A DNA stretch of 64,000 nt. Source: Schistosoma haematobium. Taxonomy: Eukaryota; Platyhelminthes; Trematoda; Strigeidida; Schistosomatidae. The stretch covers positions 18,501 to 82,500 of the forward strand of contig NW_026137023.1 of NCBI RefSeq assembly GCF_000699445.3, written 5' to 3'. Below the pieces are notes generated by a model. The model searched no databases and was not told where the DNA came from. It saw only the letters and a list, made by a program, of their open reading frames with translations. Both the position numbers and the translations under genes were made by a program. Every line of letters starts with the position of its first letter. The first letter of the stretch is position 1. Shown in pieces: positions 22,042-35,221 of the stretch.

Positions 22042-23985
22042 TGTCAGTTGTGTTTGCTTAGTTGTGTCTGCTTGCTTGTGTCTGCTTGCTTGTGTCTGCT
22101 TGCTTGTGTCTGGTATCTATATTGTATTTGGTCACTGGTCTGCATGCTTGATTTAACGTGTCTCATGTCTGATTGGTTAGTCAAACATTCGTGATTTCGA
22201 TCTCGTCAAAATACTCACGCATTCTGATGCGCTTATTCCTCGAACAACATTTCGATGATGAAACATTAAATTTGAAGACAGATTTAATTTACACCTTAGT
22301 TTTCTGTCAACTACTAATCATTTGCCCGTTTCAATTCGATAGTTGTTGGAAAATCTTATCAGCAATTTGTCTGTATGTTGATTCCACTAATTATTATAAT
22401 GTAGCAGAAACTCCAAGCTCAATTATCCATATAAACTACTGATGAGAAGACTTTGCATTGTCGCAGAAGTGTAGCCACTCACATGGACAGTATGTGAATC
22501 TGGAGTGTTGGTGGTGATGTTGTTGTTGTTGGTGGTGGTGGTGGTGGTGCGCAATGTTGTGCACTCAACCTCCTAACCACTATATTGACACGAGATGAAA
22601 TTTGTTATTTGAAATAGTGCACATTGATATTCTATGAAACACATGAACAAACAAGTTCCATTTGTGTGCAGCACATGAAATAAAAGTGCAAACAGAAATA
22701 TGACAAACTGCATACAGAAATACATATAAATTCGAAACGATCAATCAAAATATTAGAAAGACCGATTAACAATCCCGTCTATCTATCTAATGATGGGTTG
22801 TAGGACAAGGTTAAATTCGCGTGTGTTTGTCACACACTCTACTGGCATGAGTGTTGTGAATGATAGATTTGGAGGATGGTGGACACATGCGAATCACATT
22901 ATTTTGTCTATGCAGTAATACACACTGAACATAATGTTGTTGATGATGTGGTAGCCTAAAATAATCAATACATGAATTTCGAGTAAACAACATATCATGC
23001 AATTTGATGTTTAGCTGAATAATGAATATGATGTGTGGACGAGATGTTGTACGAAGAATAGAAGCATCACATATATTGACAATATTAATACTGTGAATGT
23101 TTGATTGAACATTTAAACATGAGACACATGGAAGTGACAGTTGAAGCATGTGACTAAGATGAGATTACTGAACATGATAGTGAGACTTCCACTCTGTTTT
23201 GTCCAGGTCGGATGTGTGCGAATTCTCAACTGAAATCAAGTGAGCTATGTTTGTAGGATTTAATTTGTCCTACAAATATACTACTAGAACTGTAAACGCG
23301 ATACTGGCGAGCACAGAGTCTATGTGAGAGCTATGGTCAGAACAAGGACAACTTTGATTTAAACTTTATCCCTTTCTGAACGTAAGAATAATTCGATTAG
23401 TACAATAATTAAGGGAATTACAGTCATGAGGTTGTGGTGGACGAAAAAGTATTATAACCAAAAATTAGCAATAAAGTTATTACGTCCAAAAGTTAATGTA
23501 ACAATAACAATTTATAAATTAGTAACACAAAATAAAAGTTCAGGGACGTTACTTAAATCAGCTAGTTGTCGCGTATTCCGTTGAGTTTTGGTACCAAAAT
23601 CCACAATTATAAATGAGTAATAACTCCGATGAGGTAAATGTGAACAACCACAAGTGTGTCACCTTATTTTAGTATCACAACGGAAAGCGTGTTCATGGTC
23701 ATTTACTAAAACAACAGGTACAATCAGTGAAAGATTGACAAAATAAATACAAATAATATTAAAAACTATTTACAAAATAAGCTTGTCAGGCCTATCTCCA
23801 CAAGGTGAAACGCACAAACATACCACCCAGTAATGCGTGTCTTATCGAAATGAATAAAAATGATGAGTCACACTAACACTATAGGATAATAAAGGCGTTC
23901 AATTGGTAGGTCACATGTAAGAGGGATAGTTGACAGACACATCAGACCAGATTAACGTAGTAGGAGTTTAAACAAACATTGGATT
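22042..23985 (-). other. 1.94-kb 5' flank of gene, present only in right-type units
   Basis: This DNA lies directly upstream of gene copy 2 and is absent from both left arms (junction at about 4094 and 44750). It is also present beside copies 3 and 5. It contains a 14-bp minisatellite (22066-22112), a GTT/GGT-rich tract near 22517-22550, and a segment (about 22740-22960) that is a diverged relative of 2660-2880. It may hold the native promoter and any 5' exon, but no exon could be identified. The 89-codon plus-strand frame at 22173 is unrecognised. Confidence 0.6.
22066..22112 (+). repeat. 14-bp minisatellite, unit TGTGTCTGCTTGCT
   Basis: About four tandem units here, fewer at the equivalent sites 34757-34784 and 62697-62732. 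Copy number therefore varies among otherwise near-identical units. Confidence 0.8.
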
Positions 23986-25525
23986 GGTTCTTTATGAACA
24001 TAATGAACAGATTCCACACCTAGCATTTGTTTGTATGACTTCTCTCTTCTCTCTGGTCATCATCAAATTACTTTCAATTTTATTCTTCCATTTTCAAGTC
24101 TATTTCAACTAAAACTGTCTAGGTCAAATATCAATGATTAATTCTTATTTTACTCCTGTTGTTACGAAGTCACTAGTTGTAACTGGTGATTATTCATTCG
24201 TCCACTGCGTTTCAATTGCAAATTGTCTTCGTTGTTTTTGGATAAGTATTTCAACCTCATGTAGTTGATGTGTAGAGATGAATTTCTTGAACACACTGTC
24301 ATTACATGTTTGTCCCTGTTCAAAGAAATAACTTTGTTGTATTTTTTTTAAAACTGACAGCCTACATTACGGTATTATTGATGAACCGACAAAGTAAATT
24401 CAGTGTTACGTATACCACCATTACAATTTGTTACATATTACTTTATTCATGTTCAAATGTAATGAGTTGATTTTCCTATAAATTTTCTCAGATTGTTCAA
24501 TTTCTTTTCCTGATAAAAATCTCAACAACAACAAAAACAGACTAATTTTCTATTTATTTTTCGAAAATTTCTATTTAACACAGTTTCGTGATGAATAGAT
24601 TTTTAAAATGTTCATTTGACATTAACGATATAATTCCAGTTGTGCTAAGCTTTGATTAAACATATGTAGTGACTTACTTTTATTACGAGAACATGATTGA
24701 TTTAATGAAAACAATCATTATTATAACCAACTGTACCAGTGCTTGTTTTAATGTGTTTTTGTTTAACTGTGCTAATTACAGCCATTTTGTGCTTCCATAC
24801 CTCCCATCATTGTTTCGCGGTTTTTGGCTTTGTTCGCACGTACTCCGTTCCCTTGCTTTCGCTTGTACCATTTCTTGGCACGATCTTGATATTCATTCGA
24901 TACCTCGGAATCGCCAATTGAATAAACTTGGTTCTAATCCGCCTTCTGATTTGTTTGACATGTGTTTTCTTGGTAGCGGTGTTAATAGTCAACTGGGACT
25001 CGATGCCACGCTACACATTGTTCAATAACATGAAATATGTTTCTCATTACCTTGTCTTCTTATTCAGTAATTCAATAAATAATGAAAAATCAATTTCTTA
25101 CAAACAAACAAACAACAAATTACCGATCGATAATACATAAATCACATAGAAGATGAATGATGATGAGCGAATAGGACTGACAAGTTTTGATTATTTTATT
25201 CTTCTAGTTACCAATATACAATTTGATGTGAGCTGCTACAACGAGAAAATCGTGTGATCATTTCTATATGTTCACCCTCCCAATCAATCCTACAAAACAC
25301 TCACACCAATTGAGTGTGTGACAAACACACACGTGAATTAAGCCTTGTTCTCCAATCCATCATTAGATATATGGGATTATTAAATCGGTCAAATTGATAG
25401 CAGATTAAATTGAAAAAGTGTCTGCTTTCGAGAATAACACTGAGGAGATATGTGGTTAACAAGTAGTGAACAAGTAGTGGAAAATAGTTGGTATTATAAC
25501 TGGCAGAGTACAGTAAGTACATCAG

Positions 25526-25819
25526 CAGTAATGCAAAAATGATTTGTAACTGAATGAATGAATGAATTTAGCACAAAAATCAAGAGGCATTATCCAATCA
25601 GTTGGTCCACAAAATAAGTGCTTACAATGAGGATAAACGGATAATGTCGATTCACCTGTTACATGGAATTTCCAAAGACAGAATTGAGCACTCGATTGGT
25701 CCTACACTATCATTTATATGATAGTGACAAAAACTAGTTCTTCACAAATATTTTAAATATATTGGGCAGTGCACAAATGCATTTTTATTGCTCGCTATTT
25801 GCGAAATTTCTATTTGGAA
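25526..25819 (-). repeat. Single copy of the 294-bp repeat (P1 right arm)
   Basis: Counterpart of both 1290-1583 and 2257-2550. The flanks match the outer flanks of the left-arm pair, so the difference between arms is exactly one 967-bp unit. Confidence 0.85.
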
Positions 25820-27037
25820 CAAAATCCGACAAAACCATATTCTCGATTCTAATTGACTCGTCTCTATACTATACATTTACCGCTCTAGTTCTTCTTCAAT
25901 CACATTCCACAATCTTACCACTGTGATTATACTGACCTTGGATGAGTCATATCATTGTTTAATATGTGGACAAATTAATCGATAGGGATACAGCTACAGC
26001 TATTTCTCACCTCTTATTCATTTGATGTGTCTGTTGTATGAGTCCACTGTGTGTTTGTTTTCTCAGACTGGCTGAGGTTATTTACAATCGGTGTTGACCT
26101 TGTGCTTGTGGTTTATCCAGTGTATTTTGTGTGAACTCAATGTATACCAAGCTTACCGATCGATCATTGACAGTTTGTAGACAAGTCAGACTTTCAAGTC
26201 AGACATAAATAAGAGAATTAGTCATCTTCTTCACTTCAGATGAATGTTTTCAACAAATAGATTTTCAAAGTGATTGTGATGGCAGTTAGTTGATAAAACT
26301 GAATTATCTTGTTGCCAAATATCATTCAGTTAAGCGTACTTTGTGTTAGGTACTGTGCAAACAACAACTTAGGTTAGCTCCTGACTAATTCAGTCGTTAT
26401 AATTGGACATTTGATTTAGAACACATAGAGCAGTGTATGCGCAATACCGAGTTGTATGTATTAATTTCTTTTGCAAATACTTGCACTGTGGTGAGCGTCC
26501 ACGGGAGATTTGCAAAGAAGAATACCGGTATGATTTAGTGGTCATGTGACTGATCACATTGAAATTGAAGAATTGAAGAAGCTTACTAACTTCCTGTATG
26601 CATTTGTGGACAAACTATATCATCTGATACATCCATGTTCATATTGTGCTTCTTAACGATTTTTCAAATAACAAATAGAAGTTATGTGCTTAAATGATTT
26701 TTTTGTGTTTTCATTTTGTAGTGGTAAATGAATCCCCAAAATCTATAGCTCTGTAAGTCTTCGACATTTCAATGTGACCACATTAGTTAAAATGGACTGA
26801 CCTAATTGGAGGCGCTTGGTCACGCATCCGCACCAGATCACGAGAGGGAACGCCGTTCTCAACACTTCCTGCAAGTGCTAGCTAGTTTAGATCAGTCAAT
26901 TCCCGATATATTTATAAATATATCTTCGAACATCCTCGCTTCTGACATTTGATTTCATTGGGTGGGCACGATTGAATGATAGAGGGTGTTACTGGTTAAA
27001 GTGTTTTTGAAAATGCAAATACTTGTGGCATCTTCAT

Positions 27038-28158
27038 TGGTGAACCGACGTTATCTTGTACACCAACTCGCAAACTGTGAATCTGCTCCGATTTGGAACT
27101 TCCTATATCATTGCTTTATTTTAATTTTTATGTATTGTAATATAGTTTCCCGTCATTCATTCCTGCACATCACATTCGCTATGACAGAACCGACTACTAA
27201 GGTACTCAAGATCAATATAATGACACCGAGCTCAATTCAGCTAATGCCATGCTGACCGGACAACGTCGAAGCCTGGTTGTGCTACGCAGAGACTGACTTC
27301 TACGAGCACAGCGTGACTGATCCATGTGCACAATTCCTCGCAGCAATGCAGACACTACCACGGGAATTCAACAGATTCGTCACACCTAGTATGCTTACTT
27401 GTGATATTTCGGAAACTTACGAAACTCTAAGACGGCCTATTGTGAAATGCGGAGATCTAACCGGTCGACAAGTGTTAGATCAACTCCTCAACAACATCGA
27501 TCTGCAACATGGCTCAGCAATGAACATGTTGTTACGAATGCGAGAGGTAATTGGTTAAAGGACTTTTGATGGTGGCCTGTTTAGAAAACTTTCCTTGTCT
27601 AAACTTCCTCAACAGATGCATGCAGTGCTTGTCCCGTTTCAGAAGAAAACTGTAGATGAGCTGGCTTCATCTGCCGACCATATTATAGAGATCAACAAAT
27701 CTTCTAACGCCGAGTATTTCGCAGTCAAAGAAAAACCTCAAACGACACGAATTGAAACTACGGAAATTTGTCATACACTGACACGTTACCTTCGTATTCT
27801 CAATGACCGTAAACGATCACAAATTCGTCGAAAGTGTTTTTCACGAAAACGATCTGTTTCCAGACCACGAGAGACAGACAACCCTGACTCGTGCAGGTGC
27901 TGGTGCTGGTGTCATAATCAGTAGAGAAAATCTTCTCGACATTGCAGAAAACCGTGCAATTATAGGGACTCCGAACAGACCGACACGAAATACACTTCGG
28001 GAAACTTCCCAGACAGCACGCGTCAACGGTAACCGTAACCGACAAGCACAGACTTCTGTTATACATCACTGATATGACTATGAATGTTCGCCACCTCGTC
28101 GACACTAGCGCAGAATTTAGCGTCCTTCCAGCAAATTCCAACGATTGGCTACAAGTTA
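27038..28158 (+). pseudogene. CsRn1-like Ty3/gypsy relic: PBS, gag and start of protease
   Basis: A PBS-like TGGTGAACCGACGTTATC lies at 27038, followed by a gag frame. Its translated pieces (PDNVEAWLCYAETDFYEH, TGRQVLDQLLNNID, LLRMREVIG, LSKLPQQMHAVLVPF, DELASSADHIIEI) follow the order of the gag domain of CsRn1-like elements, including the AW...AET..F start and the LP..V.A.L.P end. A CWCH...C...C array near 27897-27960 fits the Cys-His-Cys-Cys gag motif of that clade. A protease start LVDTSAEFSVLP is at 28095-28130. The relic is broken by TGA at 27253, TAA at 27556, a frameshift after about 27790, and truncation by the foldback element at 28159. No reverse transcriptase remains. Confidence 0.7.
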
Positions 28159-28318
28159 AAATCTGATAAATCTATAAAACATAGTTTGTAAAGGCCAGTA
28201 TTTCAAAAATTATCACATTTCACAAATTCATTCCATGTTGACATTTTCAATCATGTGACAGAATGAATAAGGAATGAGGAATACTTTAATTTCCATAAGA
28301 CAAAATTCATTTTCAAAA
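28159..28318 (+). repeat. Left terminal inverted repeat
   Basis: Pairs with 29031-29183. It includes the shared stretches TTGTAAAGGCCAGTATTT and CAATCATGTGACAGAATGA. Confidence 0.8.
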
Positions 28319-29030
28319 GGAATAAAAGACTAATCACCAAACGCCAGTAAAATTGATCGACAAATGAGTGGGTATGGTTGAAGTGGTTGGTGTAGTTTTT
28401 CTGAAGGCAGGACTAAAATGTTTACTTGCTTTCAGTTCTGTTTCTTCTCTCAGTGCTTCCCTTTTCGAGTACCGTCAGTTTCTGCAGATAAATCAAATAA
28501 ATCGATGTGGTGAACATATTTGTTCATTTTTCTAAATCCACATCATTGATGGAATTCCTAGAGCGTAGTTCATACAAATGTACTAATAAAAGTGAGCCAT
28601 GCCATCGATTAGTCAGTGTACGAATTATTAGAAACTGAAGGTCAACTCCATCATGTTAATAATCAAGTAGGTACAATGAAGGTTATTGTAAATCAAAATA
28701 AGATTTGAGTAAATAGTTATTATAGACTTAAGTAAGATATGTGTCTGTGAATTTGTAGCACATATGTTTTCATTATTCAATATTTGTGCAGTGTCAATCA
28801 CTCTGAAGCATCGTTTCGTCCATATTTTGGACAAGTGCTGCATTGAATAGCACAATTTTCACTGGAAATTTTACACTGAATTCACACAAACTGGAAGTGG
28901 TATATTATGCTGAGCGGGTGAGTGACACCTCAAGTCAATGCGAAGAATTTTATACTGGACATGAATCACACTGAATAAACAATGTGATAGCGCGTTTTTA
29001 TCTCATCTTAACGAATACAATTCCCGATGT

Positions 29031-29183
29031 TTTGAAAATGAATTTTTCTTATGGAGAATAAAGTATTCCTTAATCATTCTGTCACATGATTGAAAGTGTA
29101 AAAATTGAGTGAATTTGTGAAATGTTATAATTTTTCAAAAATACTGGCCTTTACAATATATGTTTTATAGATTTATCAGATTT
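29031..29183 (-). repeat. Right terminal inverted repeat
   Basis: Reverse-complement partner of 28159-28318; slightly shorter owing to small indels. Confidence 0.8.
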
Positions 29184-29677
29184 CAGTGTTATAATCTGTA
29201 TGACAAAACAAATGGGTAATGTTGCAATGGCTACTGACGAATGGGCGTTTGTGGTAATTGATCACTTTGAAGATAAGTTATTCTATAACTGGATACTGAT
29301 TCCAATTCAAATATGTGTTTTAAGAACAGAAGACTGAAGGTGTTTGTTAGTTGTGTTCTAGTATGCTTTTGCGTTTGCCTAATGTTTTCTTGAGCGAGTT
29401 AGGTGTTGAGATGGTGGAGAAGATTTGTAGGTCAGGTGGATGATAACTCGATGGAGAAACCGATGTACCGTGAAAGCTCGTTTGTTTTGTCTTCGAAACT
29501 TAGCTGCTATGTACTCTAAGTTGTCTTGATCCAGTTGTTCGAGAAAGGGAGGATGTATCAGGTCGAAAATCATATTTTACTATATCATACATCATAATTA
29601 AGTTACAACTTGGTCTACATTAATATAGTGTGAAAATATTTAGCTTCTTAAGTCAAACATTACCTGAAGTGTCGTTC

Positions 29678-29973
29678 CGTGTGAGTCAGATGAATACCTC
29701 ATTGGTAAAGACAATATTATTAGTCTGGATTCAGTGCCTATATTTGTTGTTACCATTGTCGTGTGAAAGTTCAACCTACTCCATTCGACATTCACAAACG
29801 ATTTGTATTTACATCCGATCGACATCCTGGTTCATTGATTGGTTGATTGATTGATTGATTGATTGATTAGTTATCCAGAGTTGTGTGATGCGTATTGTTT
29901 TGTCTTATTAATTGCTTCTAATTTGTCCAGTTGACCATCATTTTTCTTAGATTATTGGCTTGACCATTAAGTG
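29678..29973 (+). repeat. Dispersed repeat, second copy
   Basis: Diverged relative of 13018-13229, with an extra block and a (GATT)n tract near 29835-29869. Unknown element type. Confidence 0.7.
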
Positions 29974-32062
29974 TTAGGAGTTCTACTGTGGATACCATGG
30001 GAATTTTCCACAATTAACAATGTTCGTTCACCAATGTGATTTCAGTATAAATGTACCATGAGTTGCATCAGTTAAATATACTTTTCCTTCCAATGATCGC
30101 CTTTGTCTGAGGTTATCAGCAATGTTGTGGCTTTCACCAAACATTTCCTTTCAACCCATCATTCTTACCATGTTTGTGTTTATCATCCAGCATGTCGTGA
30201 TGCGCTACACTGAACACATCAATAACAGAAAGTTGACGGCAACTTCTATCTCATCATTTCTCGACTTTGTGCAATATATCATTTATTCATGACACTTGTC
30301 TATTGATTAAAGTGAACACCAGATTGTGTTACGTCTTTATAGAGACGGATTACGGTGTTGAGGTTTGCTGTTGGCCTACGGTGCGTGCGAATTGAACAAC
30401 GATAGAGTAATTGCAATGTGAACAGTTCTATTGTGGATAGGTTAACGGCAGTTGAGACAAAACCGTTCAATAGTTAGCCACTAACATAGAGAGGAAACGA
30501 AGTGTGGAACAAACGCGCAATTCGAACAGGATAACTTGAAAAAGTACAACTCATTATATACTGTAACGAAAGCACAAATTTGAATTGCATGGAAAATGAG
30601 CGAATAATAAGAGTGGCAACCAATCAGAAAATAGCAAATGTCATGAGAAAATTTGAATTAGAAAAGATGTACTCGTGTTCACTGTTACTAGGATGACTTG
30701 ATTACGTTAGCAGATTGCTGAATCAATTTATTAATTTATTTATTTATTAAAAATCATTTCAAACAGTTTGTTGTCTTCCAACGTGTTCTACATAAATTTA
30801 AGCAAGGATCGCTTTAATACATGCACCAGCAATGAAAACGAATAACTGAGGGAGAAAATTTGTCGTGAATTACGATATATTTATGTAGTTAAATGATGTT
30901 TGTTTAGATCTGCGAATAGATTTGCGCATTTCCAAATTATATAGAATTTTTCTAGTAAAAATTAATTGATTTTTATCAGTAGTTGTTAGACACTTCAATA
31001 TTTCTTCACTATTCTTGATTTGTGATATGTTTTGTACTTGAACTCTTCTACACAGATTTAATAATTGCTTACTAGCCACTCAAAATCTTCTGCTTATGAT
31101 CTGTGATCATAAAGTTGAAGACATTGAGTACGCAATATGTTTTTATGATAGAACGTATGACTTATTACTAATATTACTACTCTACATTCAGTTATTTTCC
31201 TCCATTGTTATTCTTCCTATCGAAGTGATCAATGTTTGGTATTTGTTCAGGTATTCTTGTATTTATCACTTTGTCATTGGATTCAACCACTACAAAGAAG
31301 AGAGAGACTGTTCCATATTATGCAAATTAATGAAATGAATGTTCGGAGTGCAAGTTGTCATGTTCACATGAATGAGTATGATGATTCAATGATAAGTTTG
31401 TGAACAAGTAATTATGAACATAAATATCGGCATTTCAATTCACTCATTAATACAGTCAAAAATTATTGATCAGTTCATACTGCTGTGTATGTTTCGAAAT
31501 CTGATCTTGAACCAATTATTTGAATATTGTTTTTGCCATGATATTGAATTAAACTGACTCTTTCAGAAAACTATAAAATGAAAGTAATTGGTCAATCTGT
31601 TCGGCACAAAATATGCACAAGAGTTTATTATTGAGTGCATAATGTTAATGACAAGGCTCATTATCCATCAATTGGTCAATACTCACTCATTTAAGAAATT
31701 CTACCAATCACCAATGTACACAATGCTCTAAGAAAGAAATCTTCATGAAATTGTTCATTTTTATCATTTGAATCACTTCATTTTCGACCAGTTCACAACA
31801 TTCAATCTACTGTGTCTCTGATTCATTAATACTATTCAAACTTCAGTCAGTCAGCTACAACGTATCACCTGGCACATATGTGCATCGGTCAAGTTGCCAT
31901 AGCTCTTTAGCACAACAAGATGAACACCGAATTCATATAGTTAACATAATATTGGTTATTTATTTACTCTGAGGAAGTGATTTACAATATGTCAAGAAAC
32001 GTCAAAAATACAATAATCCTACTTATTGGGATATAACAAAAGTACATTTATTTTTATCAAGC
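29974..32062. other. Unique stretch between palindromes, no recognised gene
   Basis: AT-rich DNA found once in the window. Frames at 30870-31079 (minus) and 31096-31338 (plus) have no recognisable motif. Near 31970 there is CTGAGGAAGTG... followed by AAGAAACGTC, vaguely like a hammerhead core but without a valid stem II. I see nothing else. Confidence 0.5.
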
Positions 32063-32731
32063 ATCAACATTATTAATTTTATTATTATTATCGTTGACAT
32101 CATCATTCAAATTAGACCGTTTATTCTCTCCTATTTCCGTCACATGTGGTCATCAAGAATTTCAAGTTGACATCAACTCTACACATATATCGAATATGTA
32201 TCATAAATGAAATATCAATGAAGCAGTTAATTACACAGAAATCACTAGAATAAATACAAATCAAACCAATTGATCACCATGATAAGAAATAAAATTGACA
32301 AAGTTCTAACATATTTGTATTCAAAGTCAAGTATCATCCGTCATCCACACAACCAATTGTCCACGACGTTCATAAATTAATTCAAAGACAAAATAAGAGT
32401 TTTACAAAACCAACATTTAAATTTAATTATGTACAGTATGCAACAGAGTAGTCAATAGAGTAGTGAACATTTGAAACAAAGCAGTATTGAACAACAGTCC
32501 ACTTCAAATGGATTCGAAACAAAATGACTAACTGACAGACAACTTCACACACACGCACACACACCACGAATAGACAATAATGATGAAAAGGAGAACAATC
32601 TTCGTCAGTCACAATACCTATACATACATATGTATAAATTGAATTTACAATTGAATTTACTATTCATATGTGAATAGAATTGATGACAATCACAATGGTA
32701 GTTCATGTGAAGATTGGCTTTCACCAAACAT

Positions 32732-34524
32732 TCAGCTTTTCGATGATGAATTCAGTTTCTCGGACCAATATTGCTTCTTCATCTGGAGAATTTCAATCTT
32801 CAGATCTAGACACTTCATTTGCTTGTGAATCAACATCTCTGACAATGGGGTTCTCTCACATTCGGATCTACAAAAACAAGTCACAGTTTGAACATCTGTT
32901 TATAATCACTAGGGCGATGTAGGAGACATGATATACATATGCTTATATATACATAGAAGTCGTCGCATATATCCTAATCATCAAATCTACTACACCATAT
33001 ACACAACTGACAAACACAACTAAATAGGAATTTTCACTCGATACCCTCATATTCAGTAAGGATGCACACGCACACATACACAGGCACACCCCATATTAAC
33101 GACAATAATCAAGATATTGAGTGACGCACAACGTGGGACGAAGACACTTCAGTGAGATAGAACACCATTGAACGTAAGTGAACAGAGTACTGCTTATTTG
33201 TCCGTCCGTTTTTCTGTCTATCTATTAGTCTATCTATCCACCTACCTCGTCGTGTGGTTCACTCACTGCTTGTGTGAATCAAATCCTACCGCTAAGTCTC
33301 GTTCTCACAGAGCTACAGTGACAGTCATGGTCATAAAAATCAGTGCACATTCTCATGATCACACAGCAAGCAGTGTGTAGCATTCAGTCAGCTAATCAGG
33401 AATATGTGGTGCTGGTGGTGAGAGTATAACAACAAAACAACAACAACAACAACAACAGGAATAACATAAGGTGAAACGTGTCAGTTGAAAAGAGGTGTCC
33501 TACTTACGTGATACAATCCTTGGCATTTTCATCAAAATCATTCACGTCATTCGTGTTCGCCTGATTTCGCGTTCCACTCAACTCTGAACAGCTCTCCTCG
33601 TCCTCACTCCACGTTGATAAATCAATTGTTGCAGTCAGAGGAATGCGACTCGTTTGGTTGGATGGTGAGTTCGAGATATTCACTTCTTGAATAGGAGATA
33701 CGTCTGTAGTATGGGTTTTCGCGACTCCGAACGAGACACATTGGAGAGGAGTCAGTAGCGCGACTCGGTTAGGGTTGATCGTCACCTCACCAACCGTGTT
33801 GTTGTTGTTGTTGATGGTGGTGGTGGTTGGTTGCAGCACTCCGGCATCATGTGGAATCACCAGTTGTTGAGACATGTGAGCTGTTGAGAATGCGTTCAGG
33901 ATTTTTGGACCAGTTGTGTGTGGAGGATTCGGTTGCACATGGTTTGTAGGAGGACTGAGTGTTGATGTGGGATGTTTGGAGGTGATGGTTACCACTGGTG
34001 AGGGGGTGAGTGTAGGCAAGTTGATTTGATGCACACTCGACTGATTCTCGGTCACCTGAATTCGATGAAAACAATTAGCACATGATTGGGAAAGGCGAAC
34101 TTACCGAGTCACTTTGTCCGTTCACGTTCACGTGTCGATTTTCATTGGAACTGGAGAGTGACGTGTGGTTGGAGGGATTTTCAGGTGAATTGGGATTGCT
34201 TTTCGACACTTCCCACTGATTGATTGTCGTGTTATTGAGTTTCTTCAGCATGTGCAGACCCTTTCGACGCAGATGAGTCCAGTTTCTTCTCGGCCATCCC
34301 TTCGAGTGTAAGTAATGTGCGAATTGCATCCACAAATGTTTCTGAAGAACTGCAGATGGACGACTCTTGTCTTTCCAAACATCTCGATATCTCAATACCA
34401 ATTCGGTTAATTCACTCGACTCCTCAGTTGTGTATCGTGTGACTGTGGTCTCTTTCGACGGTGTTAGTATTGGTGTTGATGGTTGTCTTGATGCACAAGC
34501 TGACTTCCGAGCTGTATTGATCAT
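32732..34524 (-). CDS. Myb/SANT-like DNA-binding protein, copy 3
   Basis: Minus-strand exons are 34105-34524, 33508-34055 and 32732-32867. The introns are the 49-bp one (34056-34104) and one of 640 bp. The five-C run in exon 2 is intact (34002-34006), giving the full 367-aa product. Residues are Val43, Asp48 and His63. It is the only copy in the window with both an uninterrupted frame and the upstream DNA seen in right-type units, so it is the best candidate for the expressed parental gene. A retrotransposon sits about 1.3 kb upstream of the start. Confidence 0.7.
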
Positions 34525-34756
34525 AATCAAGCAACCTGTTTTGTGGTTGTGAAATGAAGAGAAATAATATTTTGAATGAGGGTGTGAGACAGACAGGTGA
34601 CATGTTGAGAATTTTCTACCACCAATCGTATATCCTATGCACTGAATTACTATTGGTTGACTGTTGTTAGCTTGTTGGTGATTTAGTAGACAGTCAGGTA
34701 ATGCTTGTTGGTTTGTGGTGTGTAGTGTGTAGTGTGGAATGTCAGTTGTGTTTGCT

Positions 34757-34784
34757 TAGTTGTGTCTGCTTGCTTGTGTCTGGT
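34757..34784 (+). repeat. 14-bp minisatellite, about two units
   Basis: Shorter allele of the tract at 22066-22112, in the orphan fragment. Confidence 0.7.
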
Positions 34785-35189
34785 ATCTATATTGTATTTG
34801 GTCACTGGTCTGCATGCTTGATTTAACGTGTCTCGTGTCTGATTGGTTAGTCAAACATTCGTGATTTCGATCTCGTCAAAATACTCACGCATTCTGATGC
34901 GCTTATTCCTCGAACAACATTTCGATGATGAAACATTAAATTTGAAGACAGATTTAATTTACACCTTAGTTTTCTGTCAACTACTAATCATTTGCCCGTT
35001 TCAATTCGATAGTTGTTGGAAAATCTTATCAGCAATTTGTCTGTATGTTGATTCCACTAATTATTATAATGTAGCAGAAACTCCAAGCTCAATTATCCAT
35101 ATAAACTACTGATGAGAAGACTTTGCATTGTCGCAGAAGTGTAGCCACTCACATGGACAGTATGTGAATCTGGAGTGTTGGTGGTGATG

Positions 35190-35221
<32 letters not shown>

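Larger units (their letters stand above)
15331..27108 (-). repeat. Palindrome P1, right arm
   Basis: Reverse complement of 1-10786. Differences from the left arm: a single 294-bp repeat (25526-25819), an extra 1.94 kb upstream of the gene (about 22042-23985), a one-base deletion in gene exon 2, longer AAT and shorter CAA tracts. The right edge given here is only the mirror of base 1; the arm may continue beyond it. Confidence 0.95.
28159..29183. mobile_element. Foldback/MITE-like DNA element with long terminal inverted repeats
   Basis: The first about 160 bp (28159-28318) recur in reverse complement at 29031-29183, with scattered mismatches and small indels. Both ends begin AAATCTGATAAATCTATAAA going inward. 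The interior of about 700 bp has no transposase; the minus-strand frame 28628-28855 is unrecognised. The flanks (CAAGTTA left, CAGTGTTA right) resemble but do not match as a target duplication. It interrupts the CsRn1-like relic. The superfamily cannot be assigned. Confidence 0.75.

Noticed and set aside
31960..32010. Hammerhead-like CTGAGGA...GAAACGTC near 31970
   Set aside because: The bases next to the core do not form a stem II and no matching NUH with stem I could be found.
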